64,000 bases of DNA from Liolophura sinensis (GCF_032854445.1 NC_088300.1:29991608-30055607); one strand, 5' to 3'; positions 45,801-57,914 are shown, numbered from the stretch's first letter. The notes: generated by a model not told the origin, from the letters alone. Program-made: numbers and translations.

Positions 45801-47060
45801 ATCTAAACAAAATACATGTTGTGATAGATAATGGGTAGATATTACAACAGCGCATACGGAATGGATTTACATGCATGCACAGGTGAAAAATGCACATCTG
45901 CGTAAACAGCGCGGCAACAACAACGTCTTCTCGTGATACTACTGCTGGAAGCTACTGAAAAAAAACGCAAGAACTCTGTCAGCTATTGTAAATAAATTGT
46001 GCACAAAATAATTCACTGCGACATTTCATGTTAACATTGACCTGTTCATTTATGCTCTAAATGTGTTTTCCAACAAAAGCGCATGGAAATGTGTCAAACA
46101 TTTTTAATACTTAAACATTGTGAATCAAAATTAGATTACCAACAGTCAGTAATTAAACACATAAAAAATTTAAAATATTTAAATGTTGGAAATAATTCAT
46201 GCGCATGCTAGAGCTTGGCAATAACATTCAAAATAAATTGCAATAATATAAATAGTACACACGCATGTGACATGTTCTTACATAATGTACAATACATAAA
46301 TTTGAGGATGGGTTATGAAAATAACTCATCACCATGATAACACTTTGCAAATAATAAAAATTGCTGAATCGTGCTAATGAGGGTTCCAATGTCATGTGGG
46401 GTTTGTTTGTCCTTACGACGATACAGCTGCAGTAATTCTCACGCGAATCATGTGTATATCTCCCCTGTTACAGCCAACGATCTCGCGGCAGTAGCTAACG
46501 CTGCTTACTGTGATATAAAGGTACATATATTGCTTTGTATTAGCTTTTACACCTGAAAAAATGAAAACTAAAACTAGGCTCAGAACTTTAAAGTTATAAT
46601 CCAGAGGGATAAAGGTTAGGATAATAAAGAAAGTATTGATCACTATTTCCTGGCTTATCTAATATCCCATGTACAGCAATCTCTGATGCCAATATGCCAC
46701 CGGAAATCTGTCTGGAATCGCCATTTCTGCTTAGCAGCAAAGAAAGACATTTCTTGATGTTGTCTCGGTTTTGGCGGGCATCTTATTCTGAGATGTCACT
46801 TTAACCTGATCGAGTCGAAGTTAGACAGCGTGAGTTCCATCCTGCAGACATATGATGGATTTCCGTAAATGAATCCAGTCTAAGTGTTCCCACCTAACTA
46901 TAGAGGGAAGTGGTTTGGGAAATCCTGCCTTCTTGTACGTCAATGAATCAATATGACACCAATGAGGTTCAATTTGCGTAGCAGAAAGGATTCAATTAAG
47001 TAATGATCAGACGTTTGTTTGGGAAATGAGATAGTGCTGATATTGAGTGAAAGCATCGGG

Positions 47061-48472
47061 TTTTCTCGATCGTACCAATAGATAACGGGAGATTGACCGC
47101 ACACAAGGTCTCGGTAGTAATGTTGCCAACACGCAGTGCGTCAAGACTCTTTCCGTGTAACTCTTTTATAGCTAACAGACATGGATAATATCGTTGTCCT
47201 TCCTTTCTCAAAAGAGTGAGGAACGTACGAAAAAACACCAATTAACTGATCTAGCGACCAAGTTCTAGATCATTTTATCTGGACAACATTCCATCAGTTT
47301 CTAGGCTTTAGCTATGTATATATAGACACTAGACGTAAGTAAGGTTTGGGCATTTTGAACAGAACTACAATCGACTGAAATCCGGCAGTCGGTTTGACAA
47401 TCGATTGTACAAATTTGTTCTGCCTATTGCACAAAGGAATTGTAAGGTATTTTAATTTTAAACTATTTATTATGGTGACAGTAAGCCAAAGTCACGTGGA
47501 ACTTTAAAGTAGTCGGCCTATTTATGAAGAGACAATATAGTAGTCAATAACTTTTCTTTCCTTCACGTTTTAATGATTCAGCAGGTAACAACAAGAAGAT
47601 TATCCTTACTTGTTGAACACATTTTCAAGAAAATGAAATTACACATCTTTGTAAAACTAAATAAAAAGCCAAGCAGTCCGCCTAAAGCAAATATTTATGC
47701 CTGAGGATAATTTTAGGGTGAGTGTTTACAAGAAGGTGGATGTAATCTATATCTTAGTCATGATTTACAATAGAGAAGTTTCTAGTTCAAATTTGTTTGT
47801 TCTTAAAGGTAAAACATGTCCTACTGCACCATGTAATCACCTGTCCCACCTTGTTCCAAAGACTCAAAATGACACATGTTTCCTCTAGGAACTTCTCAAG
47901 TTCATTGAAGTACACCAACTCCTCAATTTTTTGCATCCTTCGTCTACTCTAAATTGCTTTTTGTGAAATTTTGTTATTAGAAATGTAATCAAAAATAGCT
48001 GTCTAACATTTTTGACAATCTTTTTTACTTTTAGCGATTAAATATTTTGAACTGGAAACGTTATGATGTTACATTTAGCAAGGCGACATCTGGAAGTCCT
48101 GTTTGTGTTCTTTTTACTCATGCTTTCACTCATGCTGTAAGAGGACGTTGTGACTCACGCGCCATTTTCTTGGAAATCAGGCCTGGATGCCTTGTGACAT
48201 AAACCCACACCATGTGAATTTACATTTTGATTAAGCGGATTGTGGTTTATCATTGTACGGAAGAATTTTTAACATGTATAATGGTGGTCATTTTTATGGC
48301 CAGAGGAAACCCAAGTGTTTGAGAGAAAGTCACCGGAATTAGATATATACATAGATGGTTTTTATTTAAAGCTACCCAAATGTCCATAGGTGAGAACCTA
48401 TTTTCATTGAGATCAGGAAGAATAACAACTATGGCAAGAACAGTATATAATAACATTCCGTGAAAAATATTG
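47061..48472. other. No gene recognised
   Basis: Short ORFs only; no repeat or domain recognised. Confidence 0.35.
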
Positions 48473-48821
48473 ACCGACCCCGATGGCTTAGGGGAAGGTA
48501 GATCCAGGTTTAATCCTGGGTCAGGTCACACCTAAAACCTTAAAAGAGAAAGTTGTACTTTCCTTGCTCGACGTTCAATATGAAGGGAATAGTGCAAGGA
48601 ATGGATGACTCGTATCAGTATAATGACTGGGGCGGGGCTGCTCATTTGCCTATAGTAAATCGTCTCAGTTAAGCAGCACTAGATGGATATAAATATTGGT
48701 GGAAATCGGTCCTGCAACAAGGAGGCACATTACACCTACATGCACTCTAAAGCACTCCTTCCTCGTCGTGTGACTGAACAATTCTTATGCATGATGTTAA
48801 ACCCTAAGCACTCGCTCACTC
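48473..48821 (+). repeat. SINE family B, full-length, diverged
   Basis: Head ACCGACCCCGATGGCTTAGG with box B GGTTTAATCCTGGGTC, body CTTAAAAGAGAAAGTTG and CAGTATAATGACT, end GATGTTAAACCCTAAGC then CTCGCTCACTCC. Imperfect flanks (TGAAAAATA and TGAAACATA) may be an aged target-site duplication. Confidence 0.85.
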
Positions 48822-49624
48822 CATGAAACATACAAATAATAAACGCATGAAGGATAAGAACGTTAATGTAAAAATTATATTACAGATAAATGTAGGGATC
48901 GCAAAAACCTCCGTGATGAACGAACGTTTATGTCGATAAGGTATTCTAAATGGATCGCTTAAACGTTTCTCTTCTTACCTTGACGTCGCTTGCACAAAGC
49001 GACCGTAGGCTGTTGATTGTAGCTAAAATGGCGGAACATGTTAAAAACACAGGTTACCATGGTAATTATAGTAAATCTACTATCGCTTTGTTCAGAAGGC
49101 TCTAGGACACTTTCAGAACGTTTACTCTAACTCAAAATATGAACTGTCCATTGAAATAAAGGTATTGTTTTTCACATTTGCATGAATATATTGTACTTTT
49201 CAGGCCAAAGTAGAACATAGTTTTAATCAAAAAACATAACTCGCAGCCAATCTGGAAGACCTCTAGTTTGGAACTAATATGGATACATCTTGAATTAATG
49301 CTTACATCAGAGATACCTTCACATTGGCAAGTGTTTACCAGGGCAAGTGCCACATTGTGCTGCCCCAAGATCATTACTTTAGCAGTTGCAAAATCACATA
49401 CATTTGAACAATATGACAAATGCGGCAAATTATATTATAAATAAAATCATAAAAACGTTTTTCAGAATTTAACGTTAAAAACTGTTTAATTCTTTCGAAG
49501 ACTTTTGATAAAAGTTGCATCACCGGATAGACATAATAAACCTGTCTAGACGACGACCGTATTTATAGTTGCGCTGACCAATGCATGTCATTTATAGGTG
49601 AATCACTGATAACACCTTGATACT
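48822..49624. other. No gene recognised
   Basis: A 98-codon minus-strand ORF at 49132-49428 has no recognisable domain. No repeats seen. Confidence 0.3.
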
Positions 49625-49922
49625 TACTATGTGCCTCTGTGGTCTAGTGCTTAGCGTGTTAGCACAGCATAATGACACAGAAGCCTCTCACTAATGTGAT
49701 CGCTGTAACTTAAAGTCCACCTCATGCTGGCTTCTTCTCCGGTCGGACGTGCGGAGGTCTGGTAGTTAACTGCGGGTGACCGTTGGCTCGCCGCTGGCGT
49801 AAAATTTAAATTTTACGGCGTATGTTCGATGTGTGCTTGGGGTTTTACAATGTGCTTAACAATTTTTCGGTCACATGAAAACAAGAAGTCAAAGTAAAAC
49901 CTCCAATCAAATAAATAAATAA
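49625..49922 (+). repeat. Chimeric SINE: family A with inverted foreign tail
   Basis: Head and spacer of SINE A (GTGCCTCTGTGGTCTAGTGC, GATCGCTGTAACTTAAAGTC, TGCTGGCTTCTTCTCCGGTC) run to about 49796. After a 20-bp perfect palindrome (49798-49817), the reversed tail of a different SINE (CTTGGGGTTTTACAATGTGC, TTTTTCGGTCACATGAAAAC) is followed by the A tail CCAATCAAATAAATAAATAA. This is either a nested insertion or a template-switch product. Confidence 0.7.
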
Positions 49923-52007
49923 TAAATAATTTTCTGTAGTGTACGTAGTAAATAGAAAAGGTCCGAAGTGGAACCACCGAAGAACGTCTATATAAAAACA
50001 TTTGCCATGCCAGATCTCCTCATGAAGTCAACGAATTATCTTCTCACGCGTGAACAAATTTATAAAATGATATTTGTAGATAAGTAAAGCCATACAGCTG
50101 TAGTTTAGCCAACAAGGTATCACAGCCTGCTTGGTCCAAATCACGGAACGTCATTGTAGTTAGTCTTAAGCCAAGAATTACTTTGAGCTGATAGAGCTAT
50201 TTTAAATGATTATTTCAATCTTCTTGATTTGTATGAAACATAGTATTAGACTCCATGTATATGTCATTAAACTACTGTATATATGCCTTTGTATTATTCT
50301 TATAATAAATCTCGATGTTGCTGGAATCCTTCTAATTGTGTGATACAAAATAGTTTTGAAAGTTTTTTTGTAATATCTTTCGAGAAGAATGTTTTTTATG
50401 CAATGTTTCGACTATGACATGTCGTAGTCATGTCAATTGCGATGTTTGACGCACACGGTTTCAGCGGTGAGCTAAGAATTCACCTTACCGCCTTTGGTCC
50501 TCTCTGCACACTGTTGCCACTCCGGTCAAGGGCAACCCGATCATGTGTCACTCTGGTCCATTGCTCAGTATACATAATGTGGTCCATAATGTGAATTATC
50601 GATCACTTGATATTATATCCTGTGGAGCGCTTTATTTTGTAAATCATGAGCCTTCAACTTCAGTCCATAGCCATTTCCAACCATAAAATAAACAAGTCCG
50701 TAAATTAAAACACAAGTCCCCATTGGCACAACCTCAAAGCATCGTGGGATGCTTTGATGAAGCCTACTGGCAACTATTAAGCCTTAACGACAAACAAAGG
50801 CCGCATCAGCCCGGAATAAAGCAGTCTAAGCCAATATAAGGGCATTGACGAAGATCCGCTGATAGTACTTTATACTGATAGCTTTTGATTCACCCTGAAT
50901 ACCTACTCGGTCAATTCTCAAAGGGGCGCTGATAATAGGTCTGTTCCCGTTTGAATAAAGACATTGTTTAGTTTAACCAAAAGCCAAACTTTCATATTAA
51001 TGTTTAATCAGTCATCACTTTGACGTGACAAAACTGCCTAAATGTTGATGCCTTTGAGTTCTAAGGACAAAGTGTGACTGCTAAACAAAATAACTAAGTA
51101 GCCACAGTCTGCACAGCGGTGGACCAGAACATGACACATGGTTGCAGAGATCAAGGCAAAATTGAAGAAAAGGAAAAAGTAAATTGATTAGCAAGTATAA
51201 CTGATCTTAAATTTGATAAGCAGCTTAAAATGACGACTTTAAATGTCTTTAACCAAGCTGTTTTTGCAAAAAATATTGTCCACCTTAATTGTTTTAAATT
51301 AAGAAGTGTCTGACATATACGAAAGAGTGAAAATTCATTTTAAGGAGACTTTAGATTATTAGGCTAGATGGATGAGCGTCATGCATAAACATTACATCAA
51401 ATCCTTGTTTAACCATTCGGTTGAACTGATTGCCACTTGGAACAATCCATTGTCATAACAGGGGATTAAATTTTGTGTTTGCTTTGTGAATAAAATTATT
51501 AGAACTAATACGACAATTTCGTTGTTCACTAAACTTATATTTGTTAAGTGTTCCCTATATTGACTTGCTGGATAAAGTAAACATGAAGGAACATCAGTTC
51601 TATGGCCAAGCTGTTATTCTTTGGATGGAGAGTTTAAGCCTAGGTATAACCTTAGAAGTTGATTGTCTGCCGTGGCGTAGTGGGAAGTACTTCTGTCTCG
51701 TAAACTGTATATCCTGGGTTCAATGGGAAGCTTAAATTTTATTGTCAGTAATCTTTGTAAGCCTACCGCTCAGTATAAGACGAATATGCCAAATATACTG
51801 GTCTTTGACCTTTGCATGGCCTTGCCTAGAGGTAGAAATGTGTTGATATTAGTTCCGGCCACCTACAAGAAGACACAGTTTTTATTTTCGTTAATTGTTC
51901 AGGAATCAAACGAACACACAAAAATGTCAAAAAATGGCCACTTCAGTACTCAAGTATTCGTTGTCGAAAACACCACAAAAAATCCTATTGTACATTTGTC
52001 ACCTCCA
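49923..52007. other. No gene recognised
   Basis: A 101-codon plus-strand ORF ends at 52028, partly inside the next minisatellite. It has no domain. Nothing else recognised. Confidence 0.3.
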
Positions 52008-52358
52008 TCTCATGCCCCAATCATGTGACTAAACCTTCTTACAGCATTGTCATGGCCTAATCGTGAGACTAAAGCGTTTGTCACTTCACTGTCATGTTCT
52101 AATTGTGAGACTAAACCTTTGTCACCGCACCGTCATGTCCCTATCGGGAGACTAAAGCATTTGTCACCTCACTGTCATGTTCTAGTAGTGAGAGTAAACC
52201 TTTGTCGCCGCACTGTCATGTTCTAATTGCGACACTAAACCTTTACCACCGCACTGTCATGTTCTAATTATGAGACTAAACCTTTGTCACCGCACTGTCA
52301 TGTCCAAATCGGGAGACTAAACCTTTACCACCGCACTGTCATGTCCTAGTCGTGAGAT
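52008..52358. repeat. 41-bp minisatellite, 8-9 copies
   Basis: GTCATG starts recur at 52049, 52091, 52132, 52174, 52215, 52256, 52297 and 52338. The unit is CACTGTCATGTTCTAATTGT then GAGACTAAACCTTTGTCACC plus GC. It lies about 0.75 kb 3' of the GPCR stop codon. Confidence 0.95.
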
Positions 52359-52898
52359 TTCAACCACAATATTTGTACTATATCTTAACCCTGTATCAAT
52401 TATAAACCGAATCACCTGTCTGTACCATACCATAAATGCCACAAACAAAATAATCCAAATAATACATACTTTATTTTGACAGGAATGAACTCGTTAATGA
52501 CATGTGTAGAGAATCAATCTCGTATAGATTAGAATATTAAATTATGTCGGACAATGTATGTACATGAGTCAGTAGTATTTGAAAGAAGTTAAAGAGAGCA
52601 GCGTGATTTCAGCAGTTCATTCATGGAATTATGGAGCCAGAAATGAAGGACTTTGACAAATCAATGGAATTACATGGAGTTGTAGTCATATTGAGTAATA
52701 TGTAGTTGTAAATATTGGCCGGGTTTAAGTTTTTAAACAGTGTACACATGCACTCTACGATTCCTTTGGATAAACAGTTAAGCGGTTGAAGTGTGCAATC
52801 TGTCACGATTATGAATGACAACATGCGCTTATTATACACCATCTTCTAGTTCACCAAGAGGATTTAAACAAAGAGCCATGTTGGTATCGTAAGTGAGA

Positions 52899-53122
52899 CG
52901 TTCCATATTAACAGTTCTGGAGAAGGCCGTCGGTGACGTTCCACATTGACTGTTCTGGAGAAGGCCATCAGTGACATGTTCCACATTAGCTGTTCTGGAG
53001 AGGCCGTCAGTGACATGTTCCACATTAGCTGTTCTGGAGAAGGCCGTCAGTGATATGTTCCACCTTAACTGCTCTGAAGAAGGCGGTCGGTGACATGTTC
53101 CACATTAACTGTTCTGGAGAAG
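52899..53122. repeat. 40-bp tandem repeat overlapping the GPCR 3' end
   Basis: TTCCAC/TTCCAT phase points at 52901, 52939, 52979, 53018, 53058 and 53098 give six units of 38-40 bp. On the coding (minus) strand each unit holds CTTCTCCAGAACAG followed by a TTAATGTGG or CTAATGTGG segment. The receptor's last codons and TAA (53107-53105) lie in the unit nearest the gene. Confidence 0.93.
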
Positions 53123-53689
53123 ACCAGCTTTAGCACAATCATCCTCGTCCATAGAAAGCTCGTTGCCAAAGCATTGACCATGCCGGTCACATTTGACCAG
53201 ACTGTCGGATGAAGGGATGGCGTGGGGACTGTCCATGGCCTGGTAACTCTGTCCTTGACCCACGTCTCCGTTTCTCATCACAACCATGTTAATCACAATA
53301 TCCCCTTCGGCACAGGTGATGTTGGTAGAAGATCCATAATAAGAATGCTTCGTCTTCCGATTCAAGACCGTGTTAGGTTCACACCTGTCCGAGTAGTGAC
53401 GACAAAACAGCATATCGTGGAATCCTGGGTTATCTGGTCGACAGCACTCACTGATATTCGAAAACACGGCTTTGAAACAGTTTCGGAATTTGACACTCAT
53501 TAATGTATAGATGAATGGATTGATGCAGCTATTGGTAAAACCGAACAGGTGAGTCATCAGCATTGTGAAGAAGAAGTTGCCCTGCCGTAAGAAGCTTTCT
53601 GTTTGAAGTTGGCTAATAATGCTGACAATGTACTGTGGAGACCAAGCCAAAATGAATGCCAGAGCGACTACGATCACCATTCGGGCAAC
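53105..53689 (-). CDS. Class A GPCR, last coding exon (TM6 to C-tail)
   Basis: Acceptor TTTGTAG at 53691-53690, then V-A-R-M-V in phase 0 with the preceding exon. TM6 holds FILAWSPQYI, where the common CWxP cysteine is Ala. TM7 holds NSCINPFIYTLM (NPxxY), then helix 8 (KFRNCFK) and a C-tail with a Cys pair (SECCRP) usable for palmitoylation. Stop TAA at 53107-53105; 194 codons. The fold is a seven-helix receptor signalling through G proteins at the plasma membrane. Sequence style fits a peptide receptor, but I cannot assign a ligand family. The C-terminus (LLQNS) is encoded inside a 40-bp tandem repeat. Confidence 0.9.
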   Translation of the reverse strand, partial: VARMVIVVALAFILAWSPQYIVSIISQLQTESFLRQGNFFFTMLMTHLFGFTNSCINPFIYTLMSVKFRNCFKAVFSNISECCRPDNPGFHDMLFCRHYSDRCEPNTVLNRKTKHSYYGSSTNITCAEGDIVINMVVMRNGDVGQGQSYQAMDSPHAIPSSDSLVKCDRHGQCFGNELSMDEDDCAKAGLLQNS

Positions 53690-53718
53690 CTACAAAGAGA
53701 AATAAATAAAAGAAAAAA

Positions 53719-53750
53719 ACACACACACACACATACACGCACACACACAA
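53719..53750. repeat. CA microsatellite
   Basis: Interrupted (CA)n with ATACACGC, 30-60 bp upstream (in gene orientation) of the GPCR last-exon acceptor. Confidence 0.9.
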
Positions 53751-54924
53751 TTTAAGCATACAAGAAAGTTGGACGTTTTCTATCTGTTCTGACGATGAAC
53801 TACTCAACGATCAAGTGTGATTGGAAACCTTGGCTCATTATTGAGTGCGATTGGATTTGCCGCACTAAGGCGTACATTGAGCAAGTACCATCGATTCAAC
53901 GTTCAAGTTATTCTGGCTATCAGATACGAGACGAAACCACTGAAATGTCAGATAATGGGAATAGGTCTGGGAGTTTAGCTGAAAAGAGGCTATTGACGTC
54001 GCTTCACTAATGTCTGGACAAACCCTGGCATCGATTTTGAGGTTTCAGACGGCTTAGCGTTAAGCGAAGTTTAATCTCTATTATGACCCAGGCATTGGTG
54101 GAGATTAAGACTGATGAGTTGTAAGACGTCTCAAGTGACAACATTTCTTTACTATATCAGAGCAAAGTGTCTTCCTTTGCAGTTGTGCAAATTTCTGATG
54201 GTCTTCACACCAGGGCATCTGGAAGTTGGGCCAGCGGCTGATTCCATAGTATCCACATTGACTTGTGACAACTTCATATACTTTCAGACAATTTTTTTTT
54301 TGTCCAAATTTTTACTTCCTATACAAAAAACTAAGCACTCAGATAAACTTTTAAACCGGCCTTTGTTTAATATGCTTAGTTTGCAGATATTCCCTGTTTA
54401 CCTCCGACGTTAGTAATAGTAATCAACGCCTATCCAAAATATTAAGAATCTGTTCAGCAGACGGAGACAACGTAAAGATATTCTGCTGGCACTTCTAGAG
54501 AGGTGTAAAACCTCAAGGATATGTTTGTATCACATTCACTCATTTAACGACATTTAACGGCAGTGCCAGGTGTGAACCACATTCCTTCGGCAATTACGTG
54601 ACAAATTGTTTGAAAAATATTTACTCCTCTGTTCTAATTGGAAAAGTGGGCTATCTCGAAAATATAGGTAAATTTGTGCCATTATAAAATGGAACGCTAT
54701 TGTGTTTTGTATTCTATATGCTGTGATCTGTGGTCTGGTCATTGTTTTAAAAGTTGGATTTAAGGGCGAGCTTCTTGCTGGAGGCTAGAAACAAACGGAT
54801 TTTTTCACTTTCGTTTAATAAATTGAATACATGATCATCGTGCAAAGTAAAAATTGTTTCGATTCACAGTTGCTTCTGCTCATTATCTGATTTGTGTCTT
54901 ACTGAATATTATTTCTGTAATATA

Positions 54925-54998
54925 ATTTATTTATTTGATTGGTGTTTTGCGCCGTTCTCACGACGAGAATATTTCACCTTCACAACGGCGGCATCTAA
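54925..54998 (-). repeat. SINE family A, tail fragment
   Basis: ATTTATTTGATTGGTGTTTT, GCCGTTCTCACGACGAGAAT and TTTCACCTTCACAACGGCGG on plus; the rest is absent. Intronic to the GPCR. Confidence 0.75.
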
Positions 54999-55431
54999 TG
55001 TAAAAACGTTCATGTTTATGTATTGTGGAAACCTATCTGGAGAAAACCATCTCTCTTCACCAGGCGACTGGCTACCTTCTGGCTTAGAGCCTGCTCTTTG
55101 TTTTGAATGTAGTAGAGCTAGTGAAAAACAAGTGAAAAAAGAAATGCTTCTCTAGACTACAATGTTTGCTTATAAGTACTACATTGTATGTGTTTAGCCA
55201 GTTAGTGTTACTTTTTATCTATACATTACATGATTTGCTTATCGAGCCAAAACAACTTCATGCAAAGTTTGTCAAGTACCAGGAATATATTTCTAATTTT
55301 TTTGACTACAAATTTGTTCTGACAGCTGCGTAAGACCGTCTACAATAAAATCAATATTTCACAGCCCACGGGTTTATTGACTTTATTTTAAACCGCTCAT
55401 TCAGTGAAGTCAACCCCAATCTTTAGATTAC

Positions 55432-55837
55432 CTTTCTCTTGTTTTCCTCATGTCGAACGGCTTGCTCCGTTCTGTTTGGTGTTAACCCTTTCGCTTCTAT
55501 GGGCGTAAGCAGAGAGACAACGATCCGGCCACACGTTGTCACAATCACTGTCATTGGAATGAGGTATATGGACACAAAGAGAAAGATAAAAAATCCTCGC
55601 CGAAACCTGCCACTTTCCTCTCCGAATATGGCTAGGTCGATATCGTCAAACTTATCATTACAGATCTGACGGGATATCTTGCCGTATTCACTCACGATGA
55701 TGACAGGGAAACTTCTGCAGTACACATAAGGGGAGGCAAGAACGATGGGAATAATCCAGGTGGCAGCCAGTATCTTCCTCGTTCTTGATGTACTGTGAAT
55801 TTTCATCGCATCTAGAGGGTGAACAATAGCATAATAC
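55432..55837 (-). CDS. Class A GPCR, internal exon (DRY end to ICL3)
   Basis: Acceptor TTCGTTACAG ends at 55838. The exon starts with a G that completes a split codon ending in G, compatible with the Arg of DRY, then YYAIVHPLDAMK. So the intron appears to interrupt the DRY motif, a known recurrent intron position in rhodopsin-family GPCRs. TM4 is ILAATWIIPIVLASPYVYC. ECL2 carries a Cys (QICND) expected to bridge to TM3. TM5 is FFIFLFVSIYLIPMTVIV, and ICL3 ends EENKRK at donor 55432/55431. 135 full codons. Confidence 0.9.
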
Positions 55838-57149
55838 CTGTAACGAAACAGAAACATCTGTCACTCAGAGGAACGGAGACGAAACAACCTTGTTGTTAAT
55901 TTATGGTCTTTTTTTAATGGGAAACAGCAACGGTCTAAACAAAGAGGTCCAACCCCGGGTAAAAAAATTTCACCGTTTTTTCACTTTAAGGCTGTGGTGT
56001 TTGCGCACTATACCTACGTGTTTTCTGACCACGCATACACCAAAAAGTACTACATAAACGGACAAAATAATTCACAGCTCTTTTAAATGCGGGATCAGCT
56101 TTGCACGTTCCATATTGGTAGGGTGACATTCATTTTGGGTAATCTAAGATCTTTTCTGTCTGTATAACTGTCGTATATGTATTCTGCTCAATGACTCTTA
56201 AAACTCGAAAGTTTTGTATAACTTCAAAAATATTAAATCCACCAATTTGTTTATGGCGGTGACGGGAAAGTATTTGTAATATTAGAATAACACTTTGTGC
56301 AGAGATACAAATTTAACTCTTAAAGGCATAGGCAAGTTAACCTACCACTGTCTTTTTCCTAACTATTTTTCTAACACTATTTGACATTGTGTTTTCTAGT
56401 ATAAAGGCTAAAATATACTGTAATCTAACATTATCTTACAGCTTGTGGACAATCAGCAGGCGGGTATAACATCGTTATATGATACCACTCACATATTGCA
56501 GCATACAACATGCTGGGTCATTTGGACCCTTAAAAATGTTAGTATTTAAATATTTGCATTTTAAGAGAGCAGTTTGTTTTTGTGTTAAGCTACACATTAA
56601 AGAACAACTGAAAAGTGATATAGAGTATTATAATGTATCAGATGTGGAAGATTTAATTAGACTTGTTCTAGTCTGGTACACACGTTGTACAGGGCACCGT
56701 GGATATTGATTTGGGCGAGAGGCGGCACGGTAACAGAACACCTTACGCGAGGAAGCTGTTGAAGGAATCCTTCAGGCCACGGACATCACGCTACTTTTTT
56801 CCTCGATGTAATTAAATGTTAACCATACGCCAATTTGAGTGTGGACAGACGGAGAGAAAACCTTTTTTTATGGACGGTGTCTATTGGCACCTCAAGCCAT
56901 CTCCTATGAAATATGTCTGAAAGTGAAATACCGTGTTGCATTCCGCTTATTGCCTTCCAACCGGAAAAACGAGTTCTCCAACTTTATTTTGACATTGTTA
57001 TGAAAGGTCAGAATATAACTATGACTCCCGTATAAAAATGACAAGTGGCTGATGATCAGCTATCAATCATTACAACTGTATATGTCCGTTGCTGACTTCT
57101 TTTTTTCAGTCTAATGTCATTTGTATACTGAATGTGTGTGTGTGGGTGA
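55838..57149. other. 5' flank/intron of the GPCR gene; no exon found
   Basis: Searched on minus for TM1-TM3 features (a TM2 LA.AD-type motif, a phase-2 donor after DR). None was convincing. Probably intron. Confidence 0.4.
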
Positions 57150-57310
57150 TTGCTTTGGGTTTTACGTCGTCCTTAGTTTTTCAGTCATTTGAGGACGAGG
57201 AATCATTAGACGTGTGCAGTTATACCGCGTGTTCTTGTGGCAAGATGAGTCCATGCCGCTAAACAGAAGCAGCGTACCATTTTTAAGGCATTTGCTATGA
57301 TCTGACACGG
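57150..57310 (-). repeat. SINE tail fragment (B-like)
   Basis: On plus: TGGGTTTTACGTCGTCCTTA, TTTTTCAGTCATTTGAGGAC and GAGGAATCATTAGACGTG resemble the reversed 3' part of SINE B and of the 1213-1833 element. No head. Confidence 0.6.
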
Positions 57311-57914
57311 ATTTGGTCGTAAGTCTCCCGGCACATATCACTACCATTTATTATTGCAACAGCGAAAATGCAATCAAAATGCACATTACATTCGGTTTCC
57401 TTTTATGAGTGTGTTTTCAAAGTACCAGGTCCAAGTGATTTACGGAAACACGTGAACCCTTCACAGACCTTTGTTACGAAGGTCTTGGGAGCAGTGGAAG
57501 AGGACTCTTAAAGGATTTCCTGTCTAAGCCTGAGCACTGTTCAAGCATTTGAAGAGCACGCATCTATAAGTCACATGAGCCACGACCAGCCTTTAACAGT
57601 TTTGAAATAAAGAACGCAAGAATGCCACAGATAAGTACAATCACATGCTGATGATAAGGTCACGTTAGTCTCCAAAATAACACGGTAAAAGAAAAAAGGA
57701 AAATTTGTGCTTCAAAAGATCAAATAGAAAATTGCAATTTCAGATGGGTGATATTGATTGTTGCTAGAAGCGAGGCGTCTTCTATTAACAAGCGACAGTA
57801 ACAATTTAGGACAAGGCCTGTAGGTCCAGTGAGAATCAAGGAAGAGTAGAAATGGTCCTTTGTGGATCCAAGAAGCTCATTTGGCATTGTTGTGAGTGTA
57901 TTCCGGCCGGGATG

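Larger units (their letters stand above)
42590..47060 (+). repeat. Segmental repeat unit 3 (interrupted)
   Basis: Starts with GATCAGTGAACCACTCAGG (42607) and a tRNA-box-B-like CTGGGCTTCAAGTCTGG, as in units 1 and 2. The middle matches at 45440-45640 (TGATCTGAAAAGAGGTTGGG; TGTTACATCTGCCA..TTAATGATAA). The end matches at 46650-47060 (GGAAATCTGTCTGGAATCGC; TAATGATCAGACG..TGGGAAATGA). Large parts between are replaced by SINEs and unrelated sequence. Confidence 0.6.
53690..55431 (-). other. Intron of the GPCR gene
   Basis: About 1.74 kb phase-0 intron with donor AAG/GTAATC at 55431-55426 and acceptor TTTGTAG at the 3' end. A CA-rich microsatellite sits at 53719-53750, close to the acceptor, and a SINE A tail fragment at 54925-54995. 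No extra exon is needed: the joined frame runs from the end of ICL3 into TM6. Confidence 0.85.
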
